Shown: positions 1 through 13,042 of the stretch, in pieces
How positions within the stretch are numbered: the first letter of the stretch is position 1
Layout: each line of letters starts with the position of its first letter
Assembly (NCBI GenBank): GCA_037043015.1
Contig: CM073325.1
Location: 3,226,501 to 3,290,500, forward strand
DNA length: 64,000 bases
Source of the DNA: Bryum argenteum
Lineage: Eukaryota > Streptophyta > Bryopsida > Bryales > Bryaceae
Reading direction: 5' to 3'
Made by a program: the position numbers and the translations under genes
Notes under the pieces: generated by a model
The model's input: the letters and a program-made list of their open reading frames with translations, nothing else
The model's database searches: none
What the model was told of the DNA's origin: nothing

Positions 1-294
1 TACGCTGCATCAAAGAAATTTAGTGTGATTCATTCGGGTTACCTGATGACTGTAACCCAGCTTGATAATGACGAGAATTAGCATTCGAATGTATATAGAT
101 GATGGAATAGTCAGTGGAAAGGGGCCTAACCCTGTCACGATTATATGAATTGCATTTGTGTAAACATGTCTGGTGAGTATAAATCGGTGCCTACGTTACT
201 GCACATCTCTTCGCCTGCACAATAAGCTAATAGATGAATTGGATCGCACGTGCAGTAAAAATTGGAAGCGGCTAGCTCTTGATTCCATGTGAGA
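1..294. other. 3' flank of the CDPK gene, no gene seen
   Basis: AT-rich sequence downstream of the minus-strand kinase stop codon. It probably holds the kinase 3' untranslated region; no other coding or RNA signal was found. Confidence 0.5.
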
Positions 295-1905
295 CTATCT
301 GTGTCTAGGCTTGTTGAGTTTGTCGCCGTCGTCAGTGCTGGGATTGCCTTTGCGCATCATGGCCACGAATTCGTCGTAGTCGATGCGGCCATCATTATCA
401 GTGTCAACCTCGCGGATGATCTCTTCGATGGTTTCTGCGTCGCCCATGCCGTTCTTCTCCATCGCTTCCTGCAACTCGAACACTGTGATGTAGCCGCTGT
501 TGTCCGTGTCGAAGTGCTGGAACGCAGCCACTAGATGATCCTCTTTCTGGGTCTTGTTCATGTGCATTGTCGCCGATATGAACTCGTTGAAGTCGATGTT
601 GCCATTTCCATCCACGTCCGCGGCCTCCATCAGCTTCCGAATATCGGACTCCGTCAACTTCGACCCCTGTTTCAGCAACCCCTCCTTGAGCTCGTTGATC
701 GTCACCGTGCCGCTGTTGTCGGTATCAATCGCCTTGAAGAGTTCCCGCAACCCAACGATCTCTTCCTCCGATAGATTCTCGGCGATCACCTTCAGCGCCA
801 GCTTCTTCATCTTGTTCGCTGCTGAGAAGTTCTTCAGTCGGGTCAGCACCGCATTGTCGAGCGGCGCGTCCGGCGCGCCGTCCACCTTCATCCATGGATG
901 GTCCAACACCTGCTGCGCCGTCAGGCGTTCCTTTGGATTGGAGTTCAGCATTTTCTTTACCAAGTCTTTCGCCCCATCCGAGATTTTAGGCCATGGGTCC
1001 GCCTCAAAATCGATCTTGCCTTTCAGCACAGCGTCGAAGATGCCTTGCTCTGTTTCCGCCCAGAATGGAGGAACTCCGCACAACAAGATGTACACTATCA
1101 CACCCGCGCTCCAGACATCGGCTTCGGGCCCATAGCTCCGCTTCAGAACTTCGGGCGCCACGTAGTACGCGCTTCCCACAATGTCCTGGAAGACCTCGCC
1201 GTGCTTGAAGAACGTTGATAGACCGAAGTCTGTGGCTTGAAGAGGCGCGTCCTCGTCTTTGCTAGCGAGCAGGAAATTCTCGGGCTTCAAGTCGCGGTGG
1301 AACACGCCCAGTGAGTGACATCGGTGTACAACGTTCACAATTACCCTGCACACTTCGGCCGCGGCGCGCTCACTGTAATGCCCCTTGGCAATGATGCGGT
1401 CGAAAAGCTCCCCGCCCGCGCAAAGCTCCATCACCAGGTGGACAGAGTGCTTGTCCTCGAACACGGCCCGCAACTCAACGATGTTGGGCGTGCCAGAAAG
1501 ATGATGCATGATCTGAACCTCCCGCTTGACATCCTCGATATCCTCCTTGGTGGTGAGCTTGCGCTTGGCGATGGTCTTGCACGCGAGCACTTCGCCCGTC
1601 TCCTTGTGGGTGCACAAGTAGGTCACGCCAAATTGGCCGCGGCCGAGCTCACGTCCCAATGTGTACGTGTTGCGAATGTCGACCAGAGGCTTCCCCAACA
1701 GCCCAGACGTTACACTTTTAAGGGCTGGTCGTGGACGAGGCGCCGACGGAGTGAAGCTTTTCTCCTGCACTGAAGCGCCGTAACTGCTTCCGCCATGGCT
1801 GCTGCCGCCAGACTGAGAGTGCACGCTCTCATTCTTCTGGCGTGCATCCTGCGAACCTGCCTGATTCATCCGAGACTTCCGCGGCCTCCCGCTCGAGTTC
1901 CCCAT
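295..1905 (-). CDS. Calcium-dependent protein kinase (CDPK/CPK), intronless
   Basis: A 536-residue Ser/Thr kinase activated directly by calcium, encoded without introns. The kinase domain spans about residues 81-339: glycine loop near 87-94, ATP-binding Lys110, catalytic HRD at 203-205, DFG at 226-228 and APE-like APEV at 250-253. An autoinhibitory junction (about 345-380) precedes four EF-hands whose loops start near 394, 430, 466 and 501 with the expected D-x-D-x-(N/D)-G pattern. The start MGNSSG fits N-myristoylation at Gly2; there is no Cys at positions 3-6, so the usual nearby palmitoylation site is absent. The variable N-terminus is Ser/Gly/Gln-rich. Family knowledge places such kinases at membranes in calcium signalling for stress and development. 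Most angiosperm CDPK genes carry several introns, so the single exon is notable. It could be an intronless lineage copy or an old retrocopy; all key residues are intact, arguing for function. Confidence 0.97.
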   Translation of the reverse strand: MGNSSGRPRKSRMNQAGSQDARQKNESVHSQSGGSSHGGSSYGASVQEKSFTPSAPRPRPALKSVTSGLLGKPLVDIRNTYTLGRELGRGQFGVTYLCTHKETGEVLACKTIAKRKLTTKEDIEDVKREVQIMHHLSGTPNIVELRAVFEDKHSVHLVMELCAGGELFDRIIAKGHYSERAAAEVCRVIVNVVHRCHSLGVFHRDLKPENFLLASKDEDAPLQATDFGLSTFFKHGEVFQDIVGSAYYVAPEVLKRSYGPEADVWSAGVIVYILLCGVPPFWAETEQGIFDAVLKGKIDFEADPWPKISDGAKDLVKKMLNSNPKERLTAQQVLDHPWMKVDGAPDAPLDNAVLTRLKNFSAANKMKKLALKVIAENLSEEEIVGLRELFKAIDTDNSGTVTINELKEGLLKQGSKLTESDIRKLMEAADVDGNGNIDFNEFISATMHMNKTQKEDHLVAAFQHFDTDNSGYITVFELQEAMEKNGMGDAETIEEIIREVDTDNDGRIDYDEFVAMMRKGNPSTDDGDKLNKPRHR

Positions 1906-4762
1906 GATCTCTAAATCTCAACAAGGTCGATCGCCTTCGCCACCCTACAAAATCACCGACAGACTCAATCATTCCAACCATCGCCACTTACCGACAAATG
2001 CATCACCATCAATCCCGATCTTGCTACACGTTCAAGAACAGTCATAAAACGAGCTTCAAGATTTCCCGAAGTGATATACCCCATCGCCTTACGACTACGG
2101 ATCGTTAAACCCCAGGCTAAATTCTTAAGCACAAGCTTCCGCATTAGAATCGTGGCACAGTAGGCGACATCCCACAAGCTCTCACGACCTGATCCAATCC
2201 CTAGTATCTACCTCGGCCCTCGTAGGCTTGTTTCAAATACGGACTGAAAATGGCCCCGCCTAAGAAAGACTTAAACCCCACATTCGCAATAGAGGTCCTA
2301 CATTGAGTGAGAAAATGAAAGTTTCAAAACAGAGAATCGTTTGATTTGCCGATGCTAGGATGAGAAACCACTACAACGACGCCTCAGATACTGGAAGTAG
2401 CAAGAAGGGTGAAAGGGGTTACCTTAGATCGGCGCGGTGCAGCCACCAGCGAGGAATCAAGTCTGCATTCTTGAGGGCAAAATGGCGGACGTGAGGAGGT
2501 GGGGGGAGGCAGCAAGCCGGCCGAGGAGGAGTGCGCGGGGAATAGCAGTGCGGGTGATGATGAATGAGATGGTGTGCTCCGAAACTTCAAGGAACTGGGG
2601 TGATGAGGTGCGCACCGATAAATGAGTTGACGATCTGGATCCGGCGTGGAGTGGAATCGAGTAGCGCGCCTGGCCGCATCGGAGGTTTATCTGGCGATGG
2701 CGCCGCTCGCGCTCTCCGTTGCTGGAAATACTCACTTTCGCGCGAAACGCTGCGTGCTCTCAGCATCTCTGGATGGATGAATCGCGTCATCCATCTCCTT
2801 TCTTCATTCATCGTGTCTCCCTAATTGGATTAGCATTTATGGTCCCTTGGCTTGTCTGCTTGGGTGAGGGGTCAAGGGGAAAAAGTACCTTAAGTCAACT
2901 CATTCAAGTTGTAGTTGATTCGAATTTTTGAATGTAAATCTTCCATTCTTGATACCAAGGGAAAAACATTGTGAATTAATGGTCCGAACAAAGTATCAAT
3001 TTTTCTACTAAGAATGGGTTTTTTTGGCCCCCAAAATTTTACTTTGCCATTCTACAACATGGAAAAAAAAAGAATTTTTCTAACTTTGAACCTAAATGTT
3101 CAAAGCTTAGCAAGGTTGTACAACACAAAATTTACAAACAAAAATTGGCTCTCAATTTGGCCTTTGTCTTCATTCGTGAGTATCAGAATATGTATTGTTT
3201 TTTGAACACGGACTCTTTCATATACCCCTACAATACTATCTTTACTACCACAATGAAGTCCTTATGTGACAAATAATTCTCTTGGGGTGTGGATCCAAAA
3301 TTTGACTCTTAAGAAGTATATCAAATGGAGGTACCATATATGATAAATGATTGTATTGTAGTGGGTAGTATTTATGTAAAGCGGTTATCTTATCATTATG
3401 ATAAATGATTGTATAGTAATGAGTGATATTTGTGTGAAGTGGTTATCTTATCATTACAAAGAGTGAATATTTGTTGATGTTATATACTACCACAATTATT
3501 TGAGTAAGAACGATAGTAAGTATTTCTAAATCCTCAAACCTTGTTATTGCTCGCATGGTAAGAAAGGTACATCATACTCCCATGTGAAACTTATGATGCT
3601 GGACTCTCTTGGTAATGAGACTGGCGCTACAATACACAATAAAAGTAGTCTCTTGTTGATATCTTGCAAAATTGACGGCAGAAAACATTCCTAAGAAGCT
3701 TCAAAATGTTTTTGGTTGAGAGAAGCAAACGCCAAGGATGAAAAAATCCAATATGATGAGCATGTCGATTCTCAGATTTGCGAATTTTATCGTATTTCAA
3801 ACCCAGCTCGGCGTTACCGACAAGTTTAGTTACCCCACATAGAAACCACTCTGTAGACGTCTTGGATGTACTACATCCAATGCCATTTGGATAAATTCCC
3901 AGTAAGAGGCCAAGTGAAGAATGCCAAATAGGAAGAATAGGTTTCTCAAAGTGCACATCAGACATTTACTGCACTATAAAAGACAGTCTATTACAGAGCT
4001 TGGGCAGATGAAGAAACGCACTCAGTACAGTTGCACGTATACTTTAGGATCAGAAGTTGAACTGATCCAAAAAAGAAAGCGACTCTACTTACGAAGTGGG
4101 CTAACCACCTTCGTGTTCGCATTTTTTTATTATAGCGCACATATAAAACGAGGCGAGTTATAATGCAGACGTTCCATTACGCCTTCTTATCAAAAACTTC
4201 ACCACAAACAGCACAGGTCCACATCCTGGCCAACAATGACCGCCTATGAAATATGTGAGCTACCAAATACTGCAACAGTTCATGCAGCACAGCAGCTAGA
4301 AAACTACAACAGCGGGAATTACACTACTAACAAAACTCATTTTCCCTGAGTTTCAGAGAAAATGCTCACTTTCACTTCTCCACAATTGCAAGGCTCTGCA
4401 AAATAGCAGTAGAAAAGGATATGCTTAGAATAGCTTTCGGGTGCTAACGTCAAGCAAGTTCCGGAAAGTACACAAGAACTCAAGGCCTCTGATTGAAAAG
4501 TTGCCGAACTTCACTGTCGTTATATATCCCACCCACTTCTAATACCGATTTCATACCTCCATTCTATGTCGAGCTTTCTGCACCACGTTCTCAGCATTTG
4601 CTCAAGTCCTGCAAATACGCACCACACCCTCGTCGAGGCCATGCGGCAGACAAAACCTCTTGCATCAAATTGGCTTCTGTTGAAAAGATGATGCATGCAG
4701 TTGATGCCTTCAGTGCCTAACGGGTATCCATTCTTGAACTCCACACCGCTAAACCTCTGCTG
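1906..4762. other. CDPK leader/promoter and intergenic AT-rich DNA
   Basis: The first 500-900 bases next to the kinase start are GC-richer and probably hold its 5' leader, perhaps with a leader intron, and promoter. From about 2830 to 4760 the sequence is AT-rich with short imperfect repeats, for example two related segments near 3330-3460 that share a TTATCATTA motif. The exportin-T 3' untranslated region should lie just below 4763. No other gene is recognisable. Confidence 0.5.
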
Positions 4763-7700
4763 CTATCTTCTCCAAGCGTGACCATTTTGTTGCTGTTGTG
4801 GCCTTAGGTTTTCTATGAAAGACTTATATAATGTTTTCAGCTCCTTCGCATCGGAGTTCTGCATTGATCATCAGAAGATCATCATCACAAGAAACTGCAG
4901 CAAGAATGTAAAGCAAGACAAATGTTGATAAACATGTAGCTGATTTCCTCCCTTGATGGTTAGAGTCTGAAGGGGGGGAGGGGGTCTCTAAGTCCAAATT
5001 CTACCAACACATTCAAGGTCAAAAGATGTCACATCGATATTATTTTCGACAAGCATGTCGTACCTGAATTTGTAGGCAAAATTGTTCAGCTAAAGGTGGA
5101 GAACAATGCACAGCAGGCAGCACTTTTGTTGCCAGATGCATCAGTAAATCGTTTCCACACTTCTCATACAAAAGCTTAAGAGCTATTACTACTTCACCGA
5201 AGAGAGAAACCTGAACCAGGAGAGTACTAGTCAGTACAGTGGCTTCCGATGCACCGCGAGAATACGAGGCAAAAGAATGCAGATATTTACTCTCAGATAC
5301 TTGTAAGCAGAGCTATCGTGATGTATTTGATGTAGCACCTGGTCAGTGCGAACTTACAGTGTTTGCATCTCGAAAATTGAACGAGGGTTCCAAAACTTTG
5401 TAGATGCAGCACTCTGCCGCAAATCTCTCCACCAAAAACTGGCGGAAACCAGGCACCTGAAAGTAGGCACTTTGTTGTCAGAATTGCTCAAGCGACTTCA
5501 ATGACAAGTCAAGGCTGAGAGCATGACTGACAAAAAATTTAACATATATAAAGTCTGCGCCACAATCGCTGCAGCTGTTATGTTGATCAAATGCTACATC
5601 AAATGCTGATTGCCCGAATTGCTAAAAAACAAATTATTCGAACTTCGAAACAAAACCTTCTCATCCTTCTGGCTAGCACCGCACCAATCGCCGATAAGTT
5701 TGTTGAAAACCTGGACGCAAATCTGCATGATGGTTTCGTATGTTAATAGAAAGAGCATAAACCAAATTCAGAGAAGCACCCAAAATCACGAGCAAATCAT
5801 CATAGTGACAATGGAATGCGATGCCTCATGACTAGGTACCGGAGCAGTATACTCGCCTTTCTAACAAGGACGTCTTTGTGGTTGCACGAGGCATCCAACA
5901 GTAGACCGATGATATTTTGAAGCAATGGACTACTCTGCTGGGATAGCATCACTGAGGAAAGCTCCTGGGTAGTCATTGCATGTAATAGAAGAAAGTAGTT
6001 TCTCTGCAGATCAAGTAACTCGCGAACTTCCTGAAACATTTTGAGCGAAAAATCCGGTAAAAATAGTAGCCGCGAGCACTTTCCGTTTAATTTTAGGTGC
6101 AATTGAGCCGGTTTCAAAAAATGTCAATCATGTTGCTAAGTGAACTACAGCAGAACTCTAGCAATTCGTCAGAAGGAACTGGGAATTGCTTCTGGACTTC
6201 AATTCAACTAATTGCTCTCAAAAACCGTGTAACAGAAAATATTAATGCCAGAAAAAGTACAGCAGCTTTAAGACTGGTACACAAGTACCAAAAAGTACTT
6301 CCATAACCAATAGTAAGTACAGTATGCTAACCTCAGTAAGACTCCCAGGTCCTTCAGGAAAACTGTCTTGAGGAAGGAGGGCAAAGACTCGACCAACAAC
6401 AGAAGGAAAAATCTCTTGTAGAATATCCAACATTCCAGTCTTGAACTTGTTGATGAGCTGGTTAATCAGTTGAATAAACTCTACAAGGTCTTTCGGCTGC
6501 CACAAGAAGATCTACACTTTCAGAAACCATCCCAACAAAGAAACTCCGAGTTATCTCAATCGTGAACGAAGTATAGTAAATCAAAAAGAGATGCGAGAAA
6601 CAATTGTTTGTGCAGTCAAAATCTGCTCATTATATCCCTTATAGCTCCCATCTGAAGCCATGTGATCCCAGTGCTTTTGTCCTGAAATCGTACCTCACAC
6701 TCAGTAAGCAGCTGCTGAATTATTGTTGGAAGAGCTGGAAAGACTGCACTGCCTAATGTTTCCACCATTTGATGAAGAAAGGAAGTGACCTGCGTATGGC
6801 CATATCAGAAGAAGAAAAGTGTGAAAAAGTTCGATAGCCAAGCAATTGATGTAGTAGCTCCTAACAACTTCTACGAACGGCTCCAATGCGATGGCAGAGT
6901 ACCTCGACAAGCAGAAAATAAAATGAATCTATCGCTGAAAAATGTAACAACAAAAATTGGTAGCTAACAACACACCAACTGATAAGACAACCAGTCTCAA
7001 AAGAGTCCTTTACCTTGCTTCTGAGGACCTTGTTCTTAGGAAATACTGGAATGACCCGAAGGACAACATCAAGAGTCTGGGCACACAAACAGGTAGGTCA
7101 ACGTCTATCTACTTAGAGTGTGTCAATAATAAGAAAAGTTTAGGAGCTTCGACCTTATAACAGAGAACCAATAAGAGGATGTGAACAAATTTATCTAGCA
7201 CTAACGGGTTGCAAACTTATCATGCTTCGAGATACCCGTATGCAACAAGTATGTGAACAAAAATCCCCAAATCAATCACTAACCTGCTGAAACATGTTAC
7301 CAATCATTGGTCTGCCATTGGTTGCAAGATGCTCTCCAAATCCCTGTCCACATTACAAAAGTCCAACCTGGATCAGATTCGCAGAAGTGAAGCGCTTCCT
7401 TAAGAGCTTGAAGTCATGGACAGATGTTGATTATACAAATAACTTGCGGTTGCAACAACACCTGATTCATATAACAGGCGAAAGGACATCTTTGTAGGCA
7501 CCCACTTATAAGTGACACGAAAACAATCAGCTTTACCTTAGCCAGGTAACTAATAGCCATAATTATCTGCTGCAAAGCTGTAGTGACAGGAGTAGATCCC
7601 ACGGGATCTCCTTTCACTTCATCACTGCGCAAGATCGCCTCCACCTAAAAAGAAAGAATGAGCCGTAAATAAGTGCTGTACCTCCTGCTTGCGATGGAGC

Positions 7701-10169
7701 ATCTCAAGACTACTAACAGCTTCTGCCGACAAAATGCACATATGGTGTTTGCGACATGTAAGTACGATACACTAGGTGGTTCAACCTGACATCATAGTCA
7801 ACCAATATGATTATGGAGGGTATGGCCTCCAAACAAATGGATAAGCAATATGGCTATCGTCGTATACCAATCTGCATATCATCTTATTGCCACGAGAACC
7901 GACTAGAAACTTATCGATCCAAAATTTACGCTTGCAGCATAGCAAGCGTAAAAACCATACCTGTCCACAAAGAGGAACCAAAAGAGCAGACAGAAAGGTC
8001 GCTTGCTTATCAACCGAAAGATCTTCCATGCCGATTAACAAACCAATTGCCTGCATACCCAACAAACCATAGTTCAGAATAACATTCACCGAATACAACT
8101 TCGTGATTGATAAGCATAAACGACATACAGGAAAGTGCACCAACAGTGATCACTATTCAGATGATGCATACAATGACCAACTCACCTCATACGCATAGCT
8201 TCTTTCATCCACGTCCTTCTTGAGCACAGGCTTCACTGATGTAACAGCAGACAATACATCCTCCAAACTCTGAAAGGATCAAAAGAAATTGGAAAGTTTA
8301 GTTGATAAGTAGTGAAATGGAGGAAAAAACTAAAAAGTCGGCGAACAGAACAAAAGAAAACCTTCAAGTCTAGCGAATTCTATCAAACAAGAATCTACGG
8401 TAAGCAGTGAGTACCTGAAGAATGTTATCCAGGTATGGCACCAGCTGAATACGCAGCACCTTGACAAAACGCATAAAGAGGTAACTCGCCCGGCTGTTCA
8501 CTTGGGGATTAGAATGATGCATGCCTCTCGCATCCAGAAAGACTGCTATAACACGAGGTGTATAATCACCATGATATTGTACAAACTTCACATATCTTGT
8601 AATAGTCTCTAGGTATATCATAGCTATAAGGCGGTGAGAGTGATGGGGAATGGACGTCGACAAAAATGCCCCAACCATCTCTTGAAGCGAGCCACCACCA
8701 GGTTTCATAGATTCCTCTGTCACGCCTTCACCTAGTAAATGAAGGAGGACTATAGCAGCCTCCACATCTTGAAACTCGGCATTCGAATCCTGAAGTACTC
8801 TGGCCAATGTATTTTTCACAAAGGCTGTCGTCACTTCTGGAGCCACGCGATTAATACTTCTGAACAAAGCCATGATCTCCTTTCGATATTCATGCATACG
8901 CTCCTCTTCCTCTATCCCCGACTTGTCAGGTTCGTTTAGTGAATCCTCGTATGCAGAATCAAACCGCATGCGAGTGAAGACCACAGCAAGGATTTGATTC
9001 AAGTGAGAAGCCTGCTTCCCACTTACTGAATTAGAGCTTTTCATTCGAGACACGTATGAGTTCAAGAACTGGAACGTGGTAGTGGACATGTCTTCGTCTC
9101 CATTCTGCATGAAGTAGAAAACCGGTGGCAAAACCTCATCGAGCATAGCGGTCACCATCTCGGTCAAGGCCAAAGTCTGCTCGGAAGCTCCATTCACCTC
9201 TATTTTTTTACTGCATTCTAGAACTTCAGATGCAACCCCAGTCAACAAGGATGTGAGCTTCAGAGCAAATTCAGGCTCCTGCGCTTCCATAATCGTGCTA
9301 CAAGCCTTTCCTGCCTGTAACTGCTGAAGCAGAGCCAGTTTTGAAGAAGCGTCCATCCTCTTTGATACAATCGCTAGAAGACACTCAGCAGCTGCCCCTC
9401 GAAGTTGCAGACACTCGTGAGATGAGACAAGGAACTCGAAAAGCAGGGGCACGAATCGGTCGTTGGCGACCAGGCCAATGTCAATCCATGCAACGTACTT
9501 CTGCATCATTTCTAATACCTGGGCAGCCAGTTGAGGTGACGGAGTCTTGTACATGACGATCAAACTATACCAAGCAGCCACGACTTGAGATATGCATTGC
9601 TGCCGCATTGCGTCTTTGATTCGTGTCGCAGCAGCAGACTCTTCCGGCGTCCTTGGAAAATCGAAGCTGATCACCTCCTCGTCCAGCGCGTTGAAAACAC
9701 GAATAAACATATCAACAACCACGGATCCTTTACCCAGGGCGTTGAGCATATCGAGAAATGCTGATGGCCATTCCGCAGGGTACTCAATGTAGATAAGGAT
9801 CACAATAAGCTGCGCCAACTTGTTTCTTACGTAAATTGGACGAGATGACATAGAAATTGCATGATCACTCACCGATGGATCATCAAGATTATAATTGCAG
9901 AAGGCCAGCATCAACGATGACCGAATAAATAGCCGTTCTTGGGATTCTAAATTCCTATACCGCTGCTGCATTACTTCTTCCAGTGTCTTAAGACACCAAA
10001 ATTGTACTTCAGGGTATTGAGAAAGCCTAAATTTTTCGACGCATGCTTGACAGATATTGGGAGCCTGCTTGGCCTGTTCACAGTAAGCCGCTGCTTGAAC
10101 CTTCAATTGAGCACTCACAGCCCCAGTCTGATCAAAACCAAAGAGAATTGCTTTATCAAAGTCGTCCAT
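4763..10169 (-). CDS. PSD: Exportin-T (tRNA export karyopherin, PAUSED-like)
   Basis: Importin-beta family protein that carries mature tRNA out of the nucleus with Ran-GTP. Thirteen exons, high to low coordinate: 10169-8415, 8269-8186, 8050-7961, 7644-7537, 7343-7284, 7076-7014, 6789-6694, 6496-6332, 6030-5857, 5722-5657, 5456-5358, 5210-5064, 4858-4763. They join into 1000 residues without a stop, close to the ~988 residues of Arabidopsis PAUSED. The start MDDFDKAILFGFDQTG and segments such as KDAMRQQCISQVVAAWY, RGAAAECLLAIVSKRMD and the C-terminal SFIENLRPQQQQNG follow the plant exportin-T pattern. Exon 1 alone encodes 585 residues; all 12 introns lie in the 3' part and all are phase 0. The intron after 5857 has a GC donor (AAG|GCGAGT). 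The start is the first in-frame ATG that matches the family. Confidence 0.95.
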
Positions 10170-11681
10170 ATCGGATCCGACCTGTAATTCCCAAGTCCTG
10201 GGGCAGATGCCAGAGAGTACGATTTGGCCAGAATCCCGTGAAGTATACACAATGATACAAAGTACCAACAACACCCGTTCCGTTACTTTCTCTGCAGGAT
10301 CTGCGTCTTAAGAACTCCGTGATGAAGCCCGTGCTTGAAACTCTAAGGCTTTTCCCTTTCAGCAATCTTACAAAGACCACCACGCCCTCGCTGCCGGCTC
10401 GACTGCACTAAACCCTAAAATCTCCACCAATTCCAGATATCAGCAAAGAACTGGCTGTTCACAGATTACTTCATAACTATCAACCTGTCCCCGTAGAAGC
10501 ACAGCCTGTGCTAAGGTTCGGTGCAAGCGCTCCAAATAGAAAGCATCAACCAAGATACACCAACAAACTGGTTCTTAGATGCGGACACTATTGCCATACT
10601 TATCAGATTCTTCAAAGTGAAAGCTCTCGAAGTTGATCACACTAAAACGTCACCACGCGAAACATACTGGCCTGCAGCATTTCAGTAATACTCGCATCAG
10701 CTACGCTCCAATGCAGCTACATTTCCTTACTAATAAAAAAAACCCTAATTCTAGTGCCACCAAGAAAACAAGGCACGTATCCAACACAACTTGCTTGAAA
10801 CAACACAAAAAGACCGAAATCGACAATCACAAGCTCAAGAATTCAACACTCCAATACGTTCATGAATAAGGTCACGACCTTAAAACCAGACACAAACTAA
10901 AAGCTCTCGGATCCAAATCTCTCATTCTTCAATCCAACACAACACGTCCAAGAAAATGTCAACTTCGACAAACACACAAGCGTGCACCAATCGGACGAAC
11001 CCAAGGAAAAAAACACGCGAAGGCCGATTGCAACAAGGCGACAATACAGCGCTTTCAAAGAGAATCGTCAAAAGAACATTCCGCAATTGAGAACGAACAC
11101 AGATCGCCGACACAAACCCTGCGAAGGCTCCTGTCCGCGTCACAAGCGCCAACACTCAACAGCAGACTAAGTAAAAATGGAACAAAGCTCGACGAATTTG
11201 CACAAACCTGGCACGGGGAATGCGCAGGCTTGAATCGAGGGGCGGCCAAACACCGAACGGGAGCGGAATCCAAGCGCAGTCGAGCGACAGCAAAACTGGT
11301 CAAGAAAAAACGGTACAGATTACAGAATCGAACGAGATAAAGTGCGATAGAAAGAGGTAACGCACAGCCAGGCGGCCGAACAGACGCAGCAGCTGGAGCA
11401 GAAGCGCTCGCGATCAAATGTGGACACGAAAAAGAGAGGTTACGGTGCTTGAATGCAGGTTAGCCTTGCAGGGCTTGGAGATGAAGGTAGGAGGGTCGTC
11501 TCCTCTGTTCCCGAGTCACAGGGGAACTTGTTCCTTGTGTTCCCTAGTCCCCTGACTGGATCCAGGGATTCCAGGAGCCCCTGCTCTTTACATTCTCTCT
11601 TTTTTCTTTTTCTACTCATAATTTAAATCCTTGGCACACGCATTCCTATGACACCGTCTCTCTTTGCTTTTTTGTGTTCCT
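10170..11681. other. Exportin-T leader/promoter region
   Basis: Upstream of the exportin-T start on the minus strand. The stretch 10900-11450 is rich in short open frames on both strands without family resemblance or consistent codon bias; it is more likely leader and promoter than coding. Nothing else is recognised. Confidence 0.4.
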
Positions 11682-11780
11682 ATTTCCCCTTGTCCTGTGG
11701 CCATCGGGATATTAGCATTACGAACGGACACTTCATTCACGCCGGCCCCTTAGAAAGGGACCGGAGTTTCTATCTATCTG
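11682..11780 (+). mobile_element. 5'-truncated SINE-like copy (3' end only)
   Basis: Nearly identical to the 3' 95 bases of the complete SINE at 62985-63342, including the core with ATTAGCATTACGAACGGACA and the tail TTTCTATCTATCT. Possible short target duplication TGTTCCT on both sides (about 11675 and 11780). A 5'-truncated retroposed copy fits best. Confidence 0.7.
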
Positions 11781-11978
11781 TTCCTTTGGTTGTTTATGCT
11801 TTCTCCCTAATTTGGGGGTCGATGGATATTATGGGGATCAAGCGCCTAAGTATGTTCTGTTTTTTGCAAGATATGGTAGAAGAAGTGGAAGAAGAAACAC
11901 ACCAAACCCTTGGGCTTCGTGTGATCAAAAAGTCCACAAATCCTTGGAAACATGCCCAAAATACGTAAACACCTACCG

Positions 11979-12128
11979 TTGTATATGGTAGAAGTACTTA
12001 TCATTTACCAATATGTTCATTATAAGATTATCGACAAAATGTATGGAACAAAGTTGTATATGGTAGAAGTACTTATCATTTACCAATATGTTCATCATAA
12101 GATTATCGACAAAATGTATGGAACAAAG
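11979..12128. repeat. 75-bp tandem duplication, two copies
   Basis: Two head-to-tail units beginning TTGTATATGGTAGAAG, differing at about one position (CATTATAAG versus CATCATAAG). A recent local duplication. Open frames through it repeat the same peptide and are not considered genes. Confidence 0.85.
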
Positions 12129-12239
12129 ATCATGGATTTTGTAAGTTTTGTTCTAGTGGGAGTTAATGGAAAAGTTCAAAAAGAATAGTATCACTCTCAA
12201 AACTCTCTCCTTTATCATATTTGTTCATTCTTGTATGTG

Positions 12240-12335
12240 AACCTATTGTTGGGGTTGTGGGTTCCCATAGGGGTTCTGGGGTTGCCGGTTCCCATAGGGG
12301 TTTTGGAGTTGTGGGTTCGCATATGGGTCTTGTAA
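12240..12335. repeat. Short tandem repeat, about 30-bp unit, three copies
   Basis: Three degenerate units built on GGTTCCCATAGGGGTT followed by TGGRGTTG. GT-rich on the plus strand; no coding signal. Confidence 0.7.
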
Positions 12336-12659
12336 TTTGCTAACTGCCATCGCTTCATTACTCGTTGAAGAGTTCAGAAATCAAAGGCTCCTCTTTGAAT
12401 TCTCCTTGTTAAAATGCATTCAAAACCAAAGGATTTATTTTCTAATTTAGTTGATAAGCAAGTGCAATCAAATTTTAAAATCGATGTTGGGTTTCTTCTG
12501 GACCTTAAAGCCCTCCATATAGTCCAAATTTAAGGTTACTTTTGGTGTGAAACGACCGGTGTGGCATCCATAAGATTCTTGTTGCTTGAGGTTGCAAGTT
12601 TTATTCATTGTTGAGAAATCTCCACCACTTGTACAATACCTCCACAAGCAATTCTGCTT

Positions 12660-12793
12660 CCGTAAATCCCGGGGAAAAAAACAAAAAAAACAAAAAAAAA
12701 CAAAATAATAATAAAATAATAATAATAATAATAAAATAAAATAATCATACAAATAAAAGATTACCTTTGGTTTGTATTAAAATTTAAAATTTA

Positions 12794-12824
<31 letters not shown>

Positions 12825-12825
12825 C
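12660..12825. repeat. A-rich low-complexity tract
   Basis: A run of A-rich, (ATA)n-like and poly-A sequence ending in about 26 consecutive A. No gene. Confidence 0.8.
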
Positions 12826-12939
12826 ATAATTTCTTCATATCTTTGATTTAGATATTATATTTGTTCTTACTAAAAAAAGTCACTAAATTTTCAAAAACAT
12901 GCAACAAAGCCTAACGAAGATATGGATACAAATTCAGTC

Positions 12940-13042
12940 ATTGTTGTTATGTCCTGTGGGCATATCATCAAGGGTAGGTCGAACGGGCATTTTTGTTCAC
13001 GCCAAGCCTACAAGAGTTTGGTGTTCTTATTTATTCATTTAC
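12940..13042 (+). mobile_element. SINE-related 3' core, (TTTA)n-type tail
   Basis: Carries GTGGGCATATCATCAAGGGT, then a CGAACGGGCA core, TTCACGCC and a tail of TTCTTATTTATTCATTTAC. The same order occurs near 49125 and at 62915-62984. The core resembles the end of the complete SINE at 62985, but with a different simple-repeat tail, so I treat it as a sister subfamily. Confidence 0.6.

Noticed and set aside
554..1773. Plus-strand open frames opposite the kinase
   Set aside because: Shadows of the GC-rich CDPK coding strand; no homology.
10922..11417. Overlapping minus-strand frames with Ala/Ser-rich starts upstream of exportin-T
   Set aside because: Considered as an extra N-terminal exon or a separate gene, but the exportin start at 10169 already matches the family and no in-frame splice join was found.
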